Positions 1-6,278 of a DNA stretch of 9,344 nucleotides are shown here, piece by piece. The notes under the pieces were generated by a model that searched no databases, had not been told where the DNA came from, and saw nothing but the letters and a program-made list of their open reading frames with translations. A program made the translations under genes and the position numbers. This stretch comes from Chlamydiota bacterium (GTDB lineage Bacteria > Chlamydiota > Chlamydiia > Chlamydiales > Criblamydiaceae), in NCBI GenBank assembly GCA_021772365.1, contig JAJFMC010000423.1:1-9344 (forward strand), written 5' to 3'. Numbering within the stretch: the first letter of the stretch is position 1; every line of letters begins with the position of its first letter.

Positions 1-2
1 TT

Positions 3-110
3 CGTTATGGTGTTGAACCCTTACCTACAATTCTAGGCTACGCATCTGGCCGCAAAAAAGACCGTTTACGACAAGTTTGGGGTGGCAATCGGGGTCCAAG
101 ACACAATTGA
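3..110 (+). CDS. 3' end of an unidentified gene (C-terminal 35 aa)
   Basis: The frame starting at position 3 is open from the window edge and ends at TGA 108-110. It encodes 35 residues beginning RYGVEPLPTILGYASG and ending in a basic, glycine-rich tail (GGNRGPRHN). The other two plus frames stop within the first 36 bases. The composition looks like real coding sequence with a positively charged C-terminus, as in small nucleic-acid-binding proteins, but I do not recognise the family. In Chlamydia genomes a small conserved hypothetical gene precedes nqrB and this could be its counterpart, which is only inference from synteny. No terminator was seen directly after the stop. Confidence 0.5.
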   Translation, partial: RYGVEPLPTILGYASGRKKDRLRQVWGGNRGPRHN

Positions 111-285
111 TTAATGGTATAATGAATACTGATGTTGCAGCGTAAATACTCAGCCATAGTTTTTAAAAGCTATACCCAAACAAGTTGAAGAATTGGTTTT
201 TGGCAAAATTCTCACATTCAAGTGAGAGCAGTACATATTCAGTAAGTGAGCATGGATAGTCAGGATCCGAAGTACAGCACTTCCT

Positions 286-303
286 GTAAAATAATTATTT
301 TAC
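286..303. repeat. Perfect 18-bp AT-rich palindrome
   Basis: GTAAAATAATTATTTTAC reads identically on both strands with no spacer. It could be a dimeric repressor operator or a weak terminator stem for the gene ending at 110. It lacks a U-tract and lies about 175 bases after that stop, so neither role is secure. Confidence 0.5.
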
Positions 304-370
304 CCCTAACACCTTCAATTCACGTGCTTACATTTCACTTTTGAGTTTTTCAGTTTGTTTTTCGTAATAT

Positions 371-465
371 TTCAACGCGAAGTCGCAGAGACAGAGGGAC
401 GCGGAGAAGAGAATCAACTCTTATTTCTTCTCCGCGCCCCCGTGTCTCTGCGACTTCGCGTTGAA
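371..465. repeat. Long imperfect inverted repeat (42-bp stem, 11-nt loop)
   Basis: Arms 371-412 and 424-465 pair base by base. The first 23 pairs (371-393 with 443-465) are perfect, followed by three mismatches and one G-T wobble, around a loop at 413-423. The arm starts TTCAACGCGAAGTCGCAGAG. This resembles the cgcagagac-type palindromic repeats dispersed in intergenic regions of many bacterial genomes, which I recall as a general pattern only. It is far too long for an ordinary terminator and has no T-run after it. It lies about 115 bases upstream of nqrB, so it could insulate the operon or affect its messenger. Confidence 0.85.
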
Positions 466-516
466 TAATTCTAAAAATATTATTTTACATGAACCCCTGT
501 CCGAAGTATTTTTTAT

Positions 517-544
517 TTGACTTTTGTGAAAAATTTGCTAGCCT
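517..544 (+). promoter_or_regulatory. Possible sigma70-type promoter for nqrBCDE
   Basis: TTGACT (517-522) is a good -35 match. TAGCCT (539-544), 16 bases further on, is a mediocre -10. Transcription would start near 551, giving a leader of about 30 bases before the nqrB ATG at 581. No strong Shine-Dalgarno is present; only GGGT at 570-573 lies at a workable distance. An alternative -10 (TATATA, 559-564) has no matching -35. Confidence 0.3.
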
Positions 545-580
545 AAGAAGAGAATTCCTATATAGACCGGGTATTGAAAT

Positions 581-2122
581 ATGCTACGTAGACTCTTCGA
601 TTATCAACTATCCCTGACAGAAGAAGGGAAACCGCTTCATAAAATCAGGCCATTGATCACTGCAGGTGATACATTTATGTATGAAGCGGCGATTAACACC
701 TCAAAAGGGCCACACATTCGCGATGCCATCGACATCAAGCGATGGATGATCATCGTCGTTTTTGCTCTTCTCCCAGCAATTTTATTCTCCATATGGAATA
801 CAGGCCTACAAAGTATAGTCTATTCTAGTGGCGATTACCAGCTGATGGACGAATACCTCGCCGCGGCGACCTCTATAGATAAATATTTAGCCTTTGCCGG
901 GAAGAACGACCGCTGGATGAGTTTCCTAGCGGAAGGCGCTATAATTGTCCTACCCATTATTTTTGTTTCGTACGCCATTGGTGGACTATGGGAAGGTCTC
1001 TTCGCCTGTATTCGCGGCCATGAAATCTCTGAAGGGTTCCTCGTAACAGGAATTCTCTATGCTTTAATCCTCCCGCCAACGATTCCACTATGGATGGTAG
1101 CCGTGGGTGTTAGCGTCGGCGTGGTCCTCTCCAAAGAGGTGTTCGGCGGCTCGGGAATGAATATCGTCAACCCAGCACTCGCCTGCCGCTGTTTCCTCTT
1201 TTTCGGATTCCCCGGCCGTATGTCCGGTACTGTGTGGGTAGGTTCTAACCCGACGACAGTACGCGAAAGTCTTGTCAAAATGAACAGTGATGCCGGTAAA
1301 ACATCACTAGATGGCTATACACAGGCTACGAAGCTCAGCCAGTTCAATGTCCCACAAGATATTAAGCGTGTTCATGTCGACGCCATCGCAACAAATGATG
1401 TCGACACAAATGTCGGTACCATCGATACGATCAAACAGTATTTTACGAAGTGGAATGAAGCTGGGGACCATAGCGCGTCTCTTGGAAGTCTCACGCAAGA
1501 CCAAATGCGCAGCTTCGTGACAACCCCTACTTTAGACGGTGGTCTGGGACTTTCCCCCGGTAATTATGAAGATGCCTACCACTTTTCTTCTCTCAACTAC
1601 GGCATCGGCGAAAACAATAACTGGGACTTCCTCCTCGGTAACAAGTTAGGTTCCATTGGAGAAACCTCAGGTCTACTCATTTTTCTCGGTGCTCTATTTT
1701 TGATATGGACGGGAGTGGGCTCCTGGAGAACAATGGTAGCCATGGGAATAGGCGCGTTTCTAACCGCAACGTTATTCAACTTAGGATCATCATATCTTGC
1801 TGTTGACCACGGAGCGTGGACACCTGCGCAGTTTGGATTCCCTGCCTATAAACACCTCATACTAGGAGGGATGGCCTTCGGCCTTGTGTTCATGGCCACC
1901 GACCCTGTCTCTTCGCCAGATATGTATGGGGCAAAATGGGCATTTGGAACTCTATGCGGAGTCGTCGCTATTGTCATCCGGTTGATCAACCCTGCATACC
2001 CAGAAGGGGTCATGCTCGCTATCCTGATGGGTAATGTATTTGCCCCACTATTCGACTACTACGCAGTAAAAATCTACAGAAAGAGGAAGAGGAGGGGAAG
2101 TCGTGTCAGAGCAACAGCCTAG
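581..2122 (+). CDS. nqrB: Na+-translocating NADH:quinone reductase subunit B
   Basis: NqrB is the large integral-membrane subunit of the sodium-pumping NADH:ubiquinone oxidoreductase. It carries covalent FMN and lies on the electron path to quinone while Na+ is exported. The 513-aa product has hydrophobic segments near residues 55-75, 118-142, 155-185, 363-380, 385-405, 427-440 and 453-490. Family signatures include SGMNIVNPALACRCFLF (191-207), GSIGETSGL (357-365) and GLVFMATDPVSSP (434-446). The likely flavin-acceptor threonine is T250 in D-G-Y-T-Q-A-T (244-250). A hydrophilic stretch of about 100 residues after it (roughly 251-350) makes the protein longer than the proteobacterial form of about 410 aa, consistent with chlamydial NqrB. 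The ATG at 581 gives a normal N-terminus (MLRRLFDYQ), although its ribosome site is weak. Its 3' end overlaps nqrC by 20 bases. Confidence 0.96.
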   Translation: MLRRLFDYQLSLTEEGKPLHKIRPLITAGDTFMYEAAINTSKGPHIRDAIDIKRWMIIVVFALLPAILFSIWNTGLQSIVYSSGDYQLMDEYLAAATSIDKYLAFAGKNDRWMSFLAEGAIIVLPIIFVSYAIGGLWEGLFACIRGHEISEGFLVTGILYALILPPTIPLWMVAVGVSVGVVLSKEVFGGSGMNIVNPALACRCFLFFGFPGRMSGTVWVGSNPTTVRESLVKMNSDAGKTSLDGYTQATKLSQFNVPQDIKRVHVDAIATNDVDTNVGTIDTIKQYFTKWNEAGDHSASLGSLTQDQMRSFVTTPTLDGGLGLSPGNYEDAYHFSSLNYGIGENNNWDFLLGNKLGSIGETSGLLIFLGALFLIWTGVGSWRTMVAMGIGAFLTATLFNLGSSYLAVDHGAWTPAQFGFPAYKHLILGGMAFGLVFMATDPVSSPDMYGAKWAFGTLCGVVAIVIRLINPAYPEGVMLAILMGNVFAPLFDYYAVKIYRKRKRRGSRVRATA

Positions 2123-3053
2123 CCGAGGAAATTCCAACACACGCACTATTGTCTTCATGGTAACACTCAGTGTTGTCTGTGCGCTGGTTCTATCGATAAT
2201 CGCAAGTGTCCTTGCCAAGCCCCAAGCTGAAGCGAAAGAACTCGACCGCAGTGAACAGATGATGATCGCTGCAAAAATTCTGAGCTATGGTGGTTACTTC
2301 CTCATCAAAGATGATGACGAAAAATACGAGCCAGCCAAGTTTACTCCAGGAGGTGTCCTTGTTCCTGGCAAGAAAACAGACTATGCGACAAGCCAACAAA
2401 TATTAGAAATTTACAATAAGAGACTAGTCCCTTTTCTCGTCGATCATGAGGGAAACCTCAAATCCTTTAAAGAAGCGAATGTCGATGAACAAGAATATCT
2501 ATCGGAATTCCAAAAATTGGGCTACTACAAGTTACCTCTCATGCTTGTGTACAAGATTTTGCCCAATCCGAAAGAAGGGGAGAAGATCGATCCCGAAAAG
2601 ACACAGCCAGAGGGTTGGGTAATCCCCGTCAACGGTTTTGGACTGTGGGACGCAATCTACGGATACCTTGCTATCGACCCTAACGGCGACTCCGTGATCG
2701 GAATCACATGGTACCAACAAAAAGAAACACCGGGCCTAGGTGCAAACATTTCTACTCCTGAATGGCAAAGCGACTTCCCGGGAAAACTGATCTTCCAGGA
2801 AAGTCCCGATGGTACAACAGATTTTAAAACTACAGAACTTGGTATCACCGTCGTCAAAGGTAAGGTCCCCGAAGTCCTAGGAAACACTCCCAAGGCAAAA
2901 AGTGCTGTGGATGGAATGTCTGGAGCAACACTGACAGGTAATGGGGTGACTGCCGCCTACCAAGACTCTCTCGGACCATACCGCCCGTTTCTGATAAAAA
3001 TCCACGACCAGTATAAAAAGAATAATGGTAACAAAAAAGAGGCGTCATCATGA
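2103..3053 (+). CDS. nqrC: Na+-translocating NADH:quinone reductase subunit C
   Basis: NqrC carries the second covalently bound FMN of the Nqr complex and projects it into the periplasm from one N-terminal membrane anchor. The 316-aa product has a single hydrophobic segment at about residues 14-38, then a soluble FMN-binding domain. The flavinylation motif D-G-M-S-G-A-T-L-T (270-278) is intact, with T276 the expected ApbE target. Other family-like blocks are GFGLWDAIYGYLA and ETPGLGANI. The start is GTG at 2103, supported by a strong GGAGG at 2091-2095 with a 7-base spacer and by translational overlap with nqrB. It is longer than the Vibrio protein (about 257 aa), as in chlamydiae, with an added segment around residues 50-150. 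Its stop overlaps the nqrD start as ATGA. Confidence 0.95.
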   Translation: MSEQQPSRGNSNTRTIVFMVTLSVVCALVLSIIASVLAKPQAEAKELDRSEQMMIAAKILSYGGYFLIKDDDEKYEPAKFTPGGVLVPGKKTDYATSQQILEIYNKRLVPFLVDHEGNLKSFKEANVDEQEYLSEFQKLGYYKLPLMLVYKILPNPKEGEKIDPEKTQPEGWVIPVNGFGLWDAIYGYLAIDPNGDSVIGITWYQQKETPGLGANISTPEWQSDFPGKLIFQESPDGTTDFKTTELGITVVKGKVPEVLGNTPKAKSAVDGMSGATLTGNGVTAAYQDSLGPYRPFLIKIHDQYKKNNGNKKEASS

Positions 3054-3694
3054 CAGTAAAAAAAGGTAATCCCCTTACCTACCTGACAGATAAGGTGTGG
3101 AATAGTAACCAGATTCTCGTTGCAATTTTAGGGATATGCTCAGCATTAGGAGTTACAAACAGGCTTTCTGTTGCTCTAACTATGGGACTATCAGTAACCT
3201 TCGTGACCGCATGCTCTTCATTTTTTGTATCGCTTCTTAGAAAGGTCACCCCCGACAGTGTTCGTATCATTACCGAGCTAGCGATTATTTCGGTGTTTGT
3301 TATCATCATCGATCAGTTTTTGCAAGCCTACTTTTATGATATCTCAAAAGTACTCAGCGTTTTCGTCGGACTCATCATCACCAACTGTTTAGTGATGGGA
3401 CGCGCAGAAGGCATGGCCTTGACAGTGGATCCACCCTCTGCATTTTTCGACGGAATGGGAGCTGGTCTGGGATACGCATGGGTGCTAATGATTATCGGAG
3501 CAATCCGTGAGTTTTTCGGTTTTGGACAATTGTTCAATGTACAGATCGTTCCACTATCGTGGTACGCAACAGCAGAAAATCCTAACTTATATGAGAATTT
3601 TGCGATGATGGTAAGCGCCCCGGCAGCCTTTTTCATTATCGGAGGCATGATTTGGGTGTTCAATATCATCAACAAGCAAGAAGGCACAGGGTAA
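3050..3694 (+). CDS. nqrD: Na+-translocating NADH:quinone reductase subunit D
   Basis: NqrD is a polytopic inner-membrane subunit that pairs with its paralogue NqrE. Together they form the antiparallel membrane core and hold an intramembrane iron-sulfur cluster on the electron path. The 214-aa product is of normal length and almost entirely hydrophobic, with about six membrane segments. The two expected ligand cysteines are present: C30 in GICSALGVTNRL and C113 in ITNCLVMGRAE. The loop DPPSAFFDGMGAGLGYAW (127-144) and IGAIREFFGFG (149-159) are also typical. The ATG at 3050 overlaps the nqrC stop by four bases (ATGA), the arrangement of translational coupling. The RnfE family is homologous, but the cluster composition makes NqrD the correct call. 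Confidence 0.95.
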   Translation: MTVKKGNPLTYLTDKVWNSNQILVAILGICSALGVTNRLSVALTMGLSVTFVTACSSFFVSLLRKVTPDSVRIITELAIISVFVIIIDQFLQAYFYDISKVLSVFVGLIITNCLVMGRAEGMALTVDPPSAFFDGMGAGLGYAWVLMIIGAIREFFGFGQLFNVQIVPLSWYATAENPNLYENFAMMVSAPAAFFIIGGMIWVFNIINKQEGTG

Positions 3695-3700
3695 CGACTT

Positions 3701-4423
3701 ATGTGGATGGGTAATTACGAATCAATCAATCTTTTTGGCCTGTTAGTACAATCGATATTTATCGAAAACTTTCTTTTAGCCAACTTCTTAGGGATGTGTA
3801 CATATCTAGCATGTTCTACAAAACTCAAAACAGCAAACGGCCTTGGTGTCGCTGTAGTATTCGTCCTCACCTGCGCTGGAGTCCTCAACTGGTTCGTTCA
3901 TGCATTTATTACAAAACCCGGAGCATTGGCATGGCTGAGTGTTTTCGGTATTAACGCTGCCAATATAGACCTAAACTTTTTGGAATTCTTACTATTTATC
4001 GCCGTCATTGCCGGTTTCGTCCAAATGATAGAAATTGTGATAGAGAAAGTATCACCTCCTCTGTACCACACATTGGGAGTGTATTTACCACTTATTGCAG
4101 TGAACTGCGCAATACTCGGAGCCTGCCTCTTTGCTGTTGCCAGGGACTATCCGTTTGTTCCTAACCTCGTGTACGTTTTCGGTTCAGGAATGGGCTGGTG
4201 GTTAGCAATTGCACTGATAGCAGCAATTCGTGAAAAAATTACCGTTTCCGATGTTGTTCCCGCGTTGAAAGGGATGGGTATCGTCTTTATCATGACAGGC
4301 CTCATGTCAATGGCCTTCCAAGGCTTTACAGGTATCAAGTTGGCAAACCCTACGGGTAAAGTGGAGTCTGCCCACATACAGCTACCTAAAGCAAATGCTC
4401 ATAAGACTGACACAAAAACATAA
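3701..4423 (+). CDS. nqrE: Na+-translocating NADH:quinone reductase subunit E
   Basis: NqrE is the membrane partner of NqrD in the sodium pump. The 240-aa product has about six membrane segments. The conserved cysteines are C33 in NFLGMCTYLACSTK and C136 in PLIAVNCAILGACL, matching the positions that bind the intramembrane iron-sulfur cluster in Vibrio NqrD/E. E109-E112 to P120 (MIEIVIEKVSPPLY) is a family block. A hydrophilic tail of about 30 residues after GIKL makes it longer than the proteobacterial protein of about 198 aa, as in chlamydiae. It starts 6 bases after nqrD. ATG 3701 and ATG 3707 are both possible; 3701 was chosen because it is nearest to nqrD, and the Shine-Dalgarno (CAGGG, 3687-3691) is weak. 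It is the last gene of the operon: nqrF does not follow. Confidence 0.95.
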   Translation: MWMGNYESINLFGLLVQSIFIENFLLANFLGMCTYLACSTKLKTANGLGVAVVFVLTCAGVLNWFVHAFITKPGALAWLSVFGINAANIDLNFLEFLLFIAVIAGFVQMIEIVIEKVSPPLYHTLGVYLPLIAVNCAILGACLFAVARDYPFVPNLVYVFGSGMGWWLAIALIAAIREKITVSDVVPALKGMGIVFIMTGLMSMAFQGFTGIKLANPTGKVESAHIQLPKANAHKTDTKT

Positions 4424-4459
4424 CCGTGATTACAGCCCCTTACAAGCTTTGTATTGGGC

Positions 4460-4478
4460 AATAGCCTTAGCTATTTTT
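4460..4478 (+). terminator. Weak terminator-like hairpin after nqrE
   Basis: AATAGC (4460-4465), loop CTTA, GCTATT (4470-4475), then TTT. This sits 37 bases after the nqrE stop. The six-pair stem is AT-rich and the T-run is short, so it is weak by itself. Its right arm shares 4473-4475 with the left arm of the larger inverted repeat that follows, so the two structures would compete in RNA. Confidence 0.35.
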
Positions 4479-4555
4479 AACAGAATAGGCAGGATATCAC
4501 GATGGTCTTCATGGCCAAAAACCTTCCTACTTACCCTGCCTATCCTGTTAAAAAT
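4473..4555. repeat. 21-bp inverted repeat in the convergent gap (possible bidirectional terminator)
   Basis: Arms 4473-4493 and 4535-4555 are complementary at 20 of 21 positions (A4484 faces C4545), around a 41-base loop. The left arm runs ATTTTTAACAG...GGCAGG. It lies between the plus-strand nqrE and the minus-strand gene ending at 4646, where transcription from both sides should stop. Each strand ends its stem in an A- or T-rich stretch, but neither has a clean U-tract after the stem. It could also be a small dispersed palindromic element. Confidence 0.7.
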
Positions 4556-4625
4556 GTAACGGAAACATGGTGTGGAAATACAATATATAGAATTCAACTT
4601 AAACTTTTTCTGCTAATAAAGCATT

Positions 4626-4642
4626 GGATTGCGACCCAATCC
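4626..4642 (-). terminator. Possible terminator stem for the FlgN-like gene
   Basis: GGATTG (4626-4631) and CAATCC (4637-4642) form a six-pair hairpin with a 5-base loop, starting 3 bases past the minus-strand stop at 4646. No proper T-run follows on the minus strand (AATGCTTTATT), so this is at best a weak site. Confidence 0.3.
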
Positions 4643-4645
4643 TGT

Positions 4646-5143
4646 CTATTTATCGATGACGGCAACAACGCTTTTTAGTTTAGGCATCACTTCAGTTTCC
4701 TGACGAGCCTCCTCAAACCAACCAGATGGAACGCCATCTTTAATTAGCGATGCGTTCACGTCATTTTGGTGATGAATCTCATCGATTAAAGCGACGATTT
4801 GTTCTCGCATTGATAAAAGCTCGAAATCATCAGGATCCAAACATTCCTGCAAGATCTCTATTGCTTCAGAATGACGCAGACTAAGAGGATGACGAAGAAA
4901 AACCTCAGCGTCATTAGCGAGTTTGACGGTAATTTCGATCAACTTTTCGCTCCACTGTTCGAAGCTGCTGAAAAGACAGATACGCTCATCCATGACATCG
5001 TCAAACATGTTAGAATTTTGCATTCTTATTGCATTACATTCATCATTCAGACTTGTAAGTAAGTTCCTCATGACAACGATTTCTCTAGCCATAGCTTCTT
5101 GTAAGGCTTCCTTATCAGTATGTAAGCAAGGTGTCATGTTCAT
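4646..5143 (-). CDS. FlgN-like / type III export chaperone-like protein
   Basis: This is a 165-aa acidic, predicted all-helical soluble protein. Two stretches resemble the FlgN chaperone family: an N-terminal long helix pair (about 15-75, REIVVMRNLLTSLNDECNAI and onward) and LLSMREQIVALIDEIHHQND (about 109-128) followed by N-ASLI. FlgN proteins hold flagellar hook-filament junction proteins for export by the flagellar type III system. Chlamydiae have a non-flagellar type III system plus a few flagellar-type components, so an export chaperone would fit. I matched this by pattern and the family is not certain. The start ATG at 5143 has AGGAG at 5151-5155 with 7 bases of spacing; a second ATG follows two codons later. 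The plus-strand frames over this gene are shadows. It lies downstream of the small gene at 5238, probably in one transcript. Confidence 0.6.
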   Translation of the reverse strand: MNMTPCLHTDKEALQEAMAREIVVMRNLLTSLNDECNAIRMQNSNMFDDVMDERICLFSSFEQWSEKLIEITVKLANDAEVFLRHPLSLRHSEAIEILQECLDPDDFELLSMREQIVALIDEIHHQNDVNASLIKDGVPSGWFEEARQETEVMPKLKSVVAVIDK

Positions 5144-5237
5144 CAGACCACTCCTAGGTCGCGCTAACGGTCATTTATTCTACCATATAATCTCACCTTA
5201 TCATGGCCAAAAAAAATTGCCAGAAAAATTTCATTTA

Positions 5238-5513
5238 TCATTTTGAAAATGGCCAGACAACCTGTTTCCATCCTCCTTGTTGTATGAACGTTAGGTCATC
5301 TAAAGCTGTCAGTTCATCATCTACTAAAGATACCACAACACCTTTACTATCTGTAACTTCCACCTCACCTAACAGGTTAACACCCACCTCAAGCCGTTGA
5401 TTGTCAGTTATAGGCATATCATTCACAACTACAAGTTTCTGAGACACGGGAACAAAAGGTGTTTTCACATCATCAATTATTCCACTCTTTTTAATAACAC
5501 GTAAAACATGCAA
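5238..5513 (-). CDS. Small unrecognised protein, possibly 5'-damaged
   Basis: I do not recognise this 91-aa product. It is rich in beta-branched residues with short alternating patterns (VPVSQKLVVVNDMPITDN, GEVEVTDSKGVVVSLVDDEL), suggesting a small beta-sheet domain. The only start in this version is TTG at 5513, without a clear Shine-Dalgarno. The frame stays open upstream to TAG at 5568-5570, and the extra residues (EKYSIEITILSHWAEKGQ) look like genuine protein that should lie inside the gene. No ATG or GTG is available in that stretch. Beyond the stop, an in-frame ATG at 5588 gives only MGVGFH before it. It may therefore be the tail of a larger gene cut off by a stop or frameshift. It precedes the FlgN-like gene by 94 bases in the same direction. 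Confidence 0.45.
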   Translation of the reverse strand: MHVLRVIKKSGIIDDVKTPFVPVSQKLVVVNDMPITDNQRLEVGVNLLGEVEVTDSKGVVVSLVDDELTALDDLTFIQQGGWKQVVWPFSK

Positions 5514-5636
5514 TTGCCCCTTTTCCGCCCAGTGAGAAAGGATCGTGATCTCAATCGAGTACTTTTCCTAATGAAATCCAACCCCCATACCACTAATATT
5601 GTGTTATAAGACATTCCACCTCCCCGTTACCGATTA

Positions 5637-5926
5637 GGTCGCGCGCCAGCGCTTTAGAGTAAAGCAAGAGTTGCTTTACCCACCTAGAAGACCGTAAACA
5701 AATAGAAACTTACCCCCACCGGATAGGTCGCGCGTCAGCGCTTTGGAGTAAAGCAAGAATTGCTTTTTTCACCTAGAAGAACGTAAACAAATAGAAACTC
5801 ACCCCCACCGGATAGGTCGCGCGTCAGCGCTTTAGAGTAAAGCAAGAATTGCTTTGTCCACCTAGAAGACCGTAAACAAATAGAAACTTACCCCCACCGG
5901 GTACGTCGCGCGCCAGCGCTTTAGAG
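5637..5926. repeat. Tandem array of an 89-bp unit, 3 full copies plus a partial
   Basis: Units begin at 5637, 5726 and 5815, exactly 89 bases apart, with a 23-base fourth copy at 5904-5926. By hand alignment the full units differ at about 5 to 8 of 89 positions. Each unit has a GC-rich head (GGTCGCGCGYCAGCGCTTT), a hairpin AAAGCAA-GAR-TTGCTTT, and a conserved AT-rich part (CCTAGAAG..CGTAAACAAATAG) ending in ACCCCCACCGG. The AAAGC arm can pair either with the preceding GCTTT or with the following one, so two alternative hairpins exist per unit. There are no variable spacers and no open frame through the array (89 is not a multiple of 3). Confidence 0.95.
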
Positions 5927-6278
5927 CGGAAGTTCCACAAGAGTATCGACGTACTAGAGCTTTATGTCTTTGATTTTACATTTTTTAGCCTATCTGGATA
6001 AATTCTTTCTCGTGTCTACACTTGTGGCACATGATGTTAATCCAGAGATGCATCTAATATTAAGTGCGTCCAAAAGCGCTGACGCGCGACCTATCCGGTG
6101 GCGGTGAGTATCCTTTTAACAACGGGTGAATTAACAAAAAAGCAGTTTTGTAACTCCAAGGTTTCACTTCATTTTATTTATAGAAATTGGACTTAAATAC
6201 GTGAAACGACGGTATATCTCTTGTGGTGAAGGTAGCAATCAGGTTCTCCGGAGGTAGGATCTTCATTAATAACGGTTC
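5927..6278. other. Non-coding stretch after the tandem array
   Basis: No supported gene was found on either strand between the array and the lipase-like gene's stop. Apart from the inverted partial copy of the 89-bp unit at 6073-6109, there is only a short arm pair GTTTCAC (6161-6167) / GTGAAAC (6201-6207), about 70-120 bases beyond the minus-strand stop. That pair could be a weak terminator but has no T-run. TCTGGAT (5993-5999) and ATCCAGA (6040-6046) also face each other. Confidence 0.5.
6073..6109 (-). repeat. Inverted partial copy of the 89-bp repeat
   Basis: These 37 bases are the reverse complement of the junction between 89-bp units (the end ACTCACCCCCACCGG plus the head of the next unit through AGCGCTTT), with one mismatch at 6102. 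The closest array match is the boundary at about 5800-5836, which ends in the same ACTCACC variant. Together with the last array copy it brackets the 146 bases 5927-6072 with inverted ends. Confidence 0.9.

Larger units (their letters stand above)
111..580. other. Non-coding leader region upstream of the nqr operon
   Basis: No open frame with convincing coding character was found in these 470 bases on either strand. The region is AT-rich. It contains an 18-bp perfect palindrome (286-303), a long hairpin (371-465) and a weak promoter-like pair before nqrB. The octamer CCGAAGTA occurs twice, at about 268-275 and 501-508, which may be chance. Confidence 0.6.

Noticed and set aside
3334..3687. 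117-aa minus-strand open frame inside nqrD
   Set aside because: nqrD on the plus strand carries conserved cysteines and family motifs; the antisense frame is a by-product of its codon use.
3050..4423. rnfE/rnfA instead of nqrD/nqrE
   Set aside because: The RnfE and RnfA families are homologous, but the neighbouring nqrB and nqrC and the gene order B-C-D-E identify the Nqr complex.
4618..4645. tRNA 3' half or other structured RNA around GGATTGCGACCCAATCC
   Set aside because: There is only one six-pair hairpin, no cloverleaf, no T-loop consensus and no CCA context.
4923..5246. Plus-strand open frames across the FlgN-like gene (also 4871-5062 and 5203-5400)
   Set aside because: They lie opposite a minus-strand gene with a good Shine-Dalgarno and coherent helical composition; the plus-strand translations are Ser/Thr/Ile-rich shadows.
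5637..5926. CRISPR array
   Set aside because: The 89-base units are repeated along their whole length with no unique spacers, and no cas-like gene is nearby.
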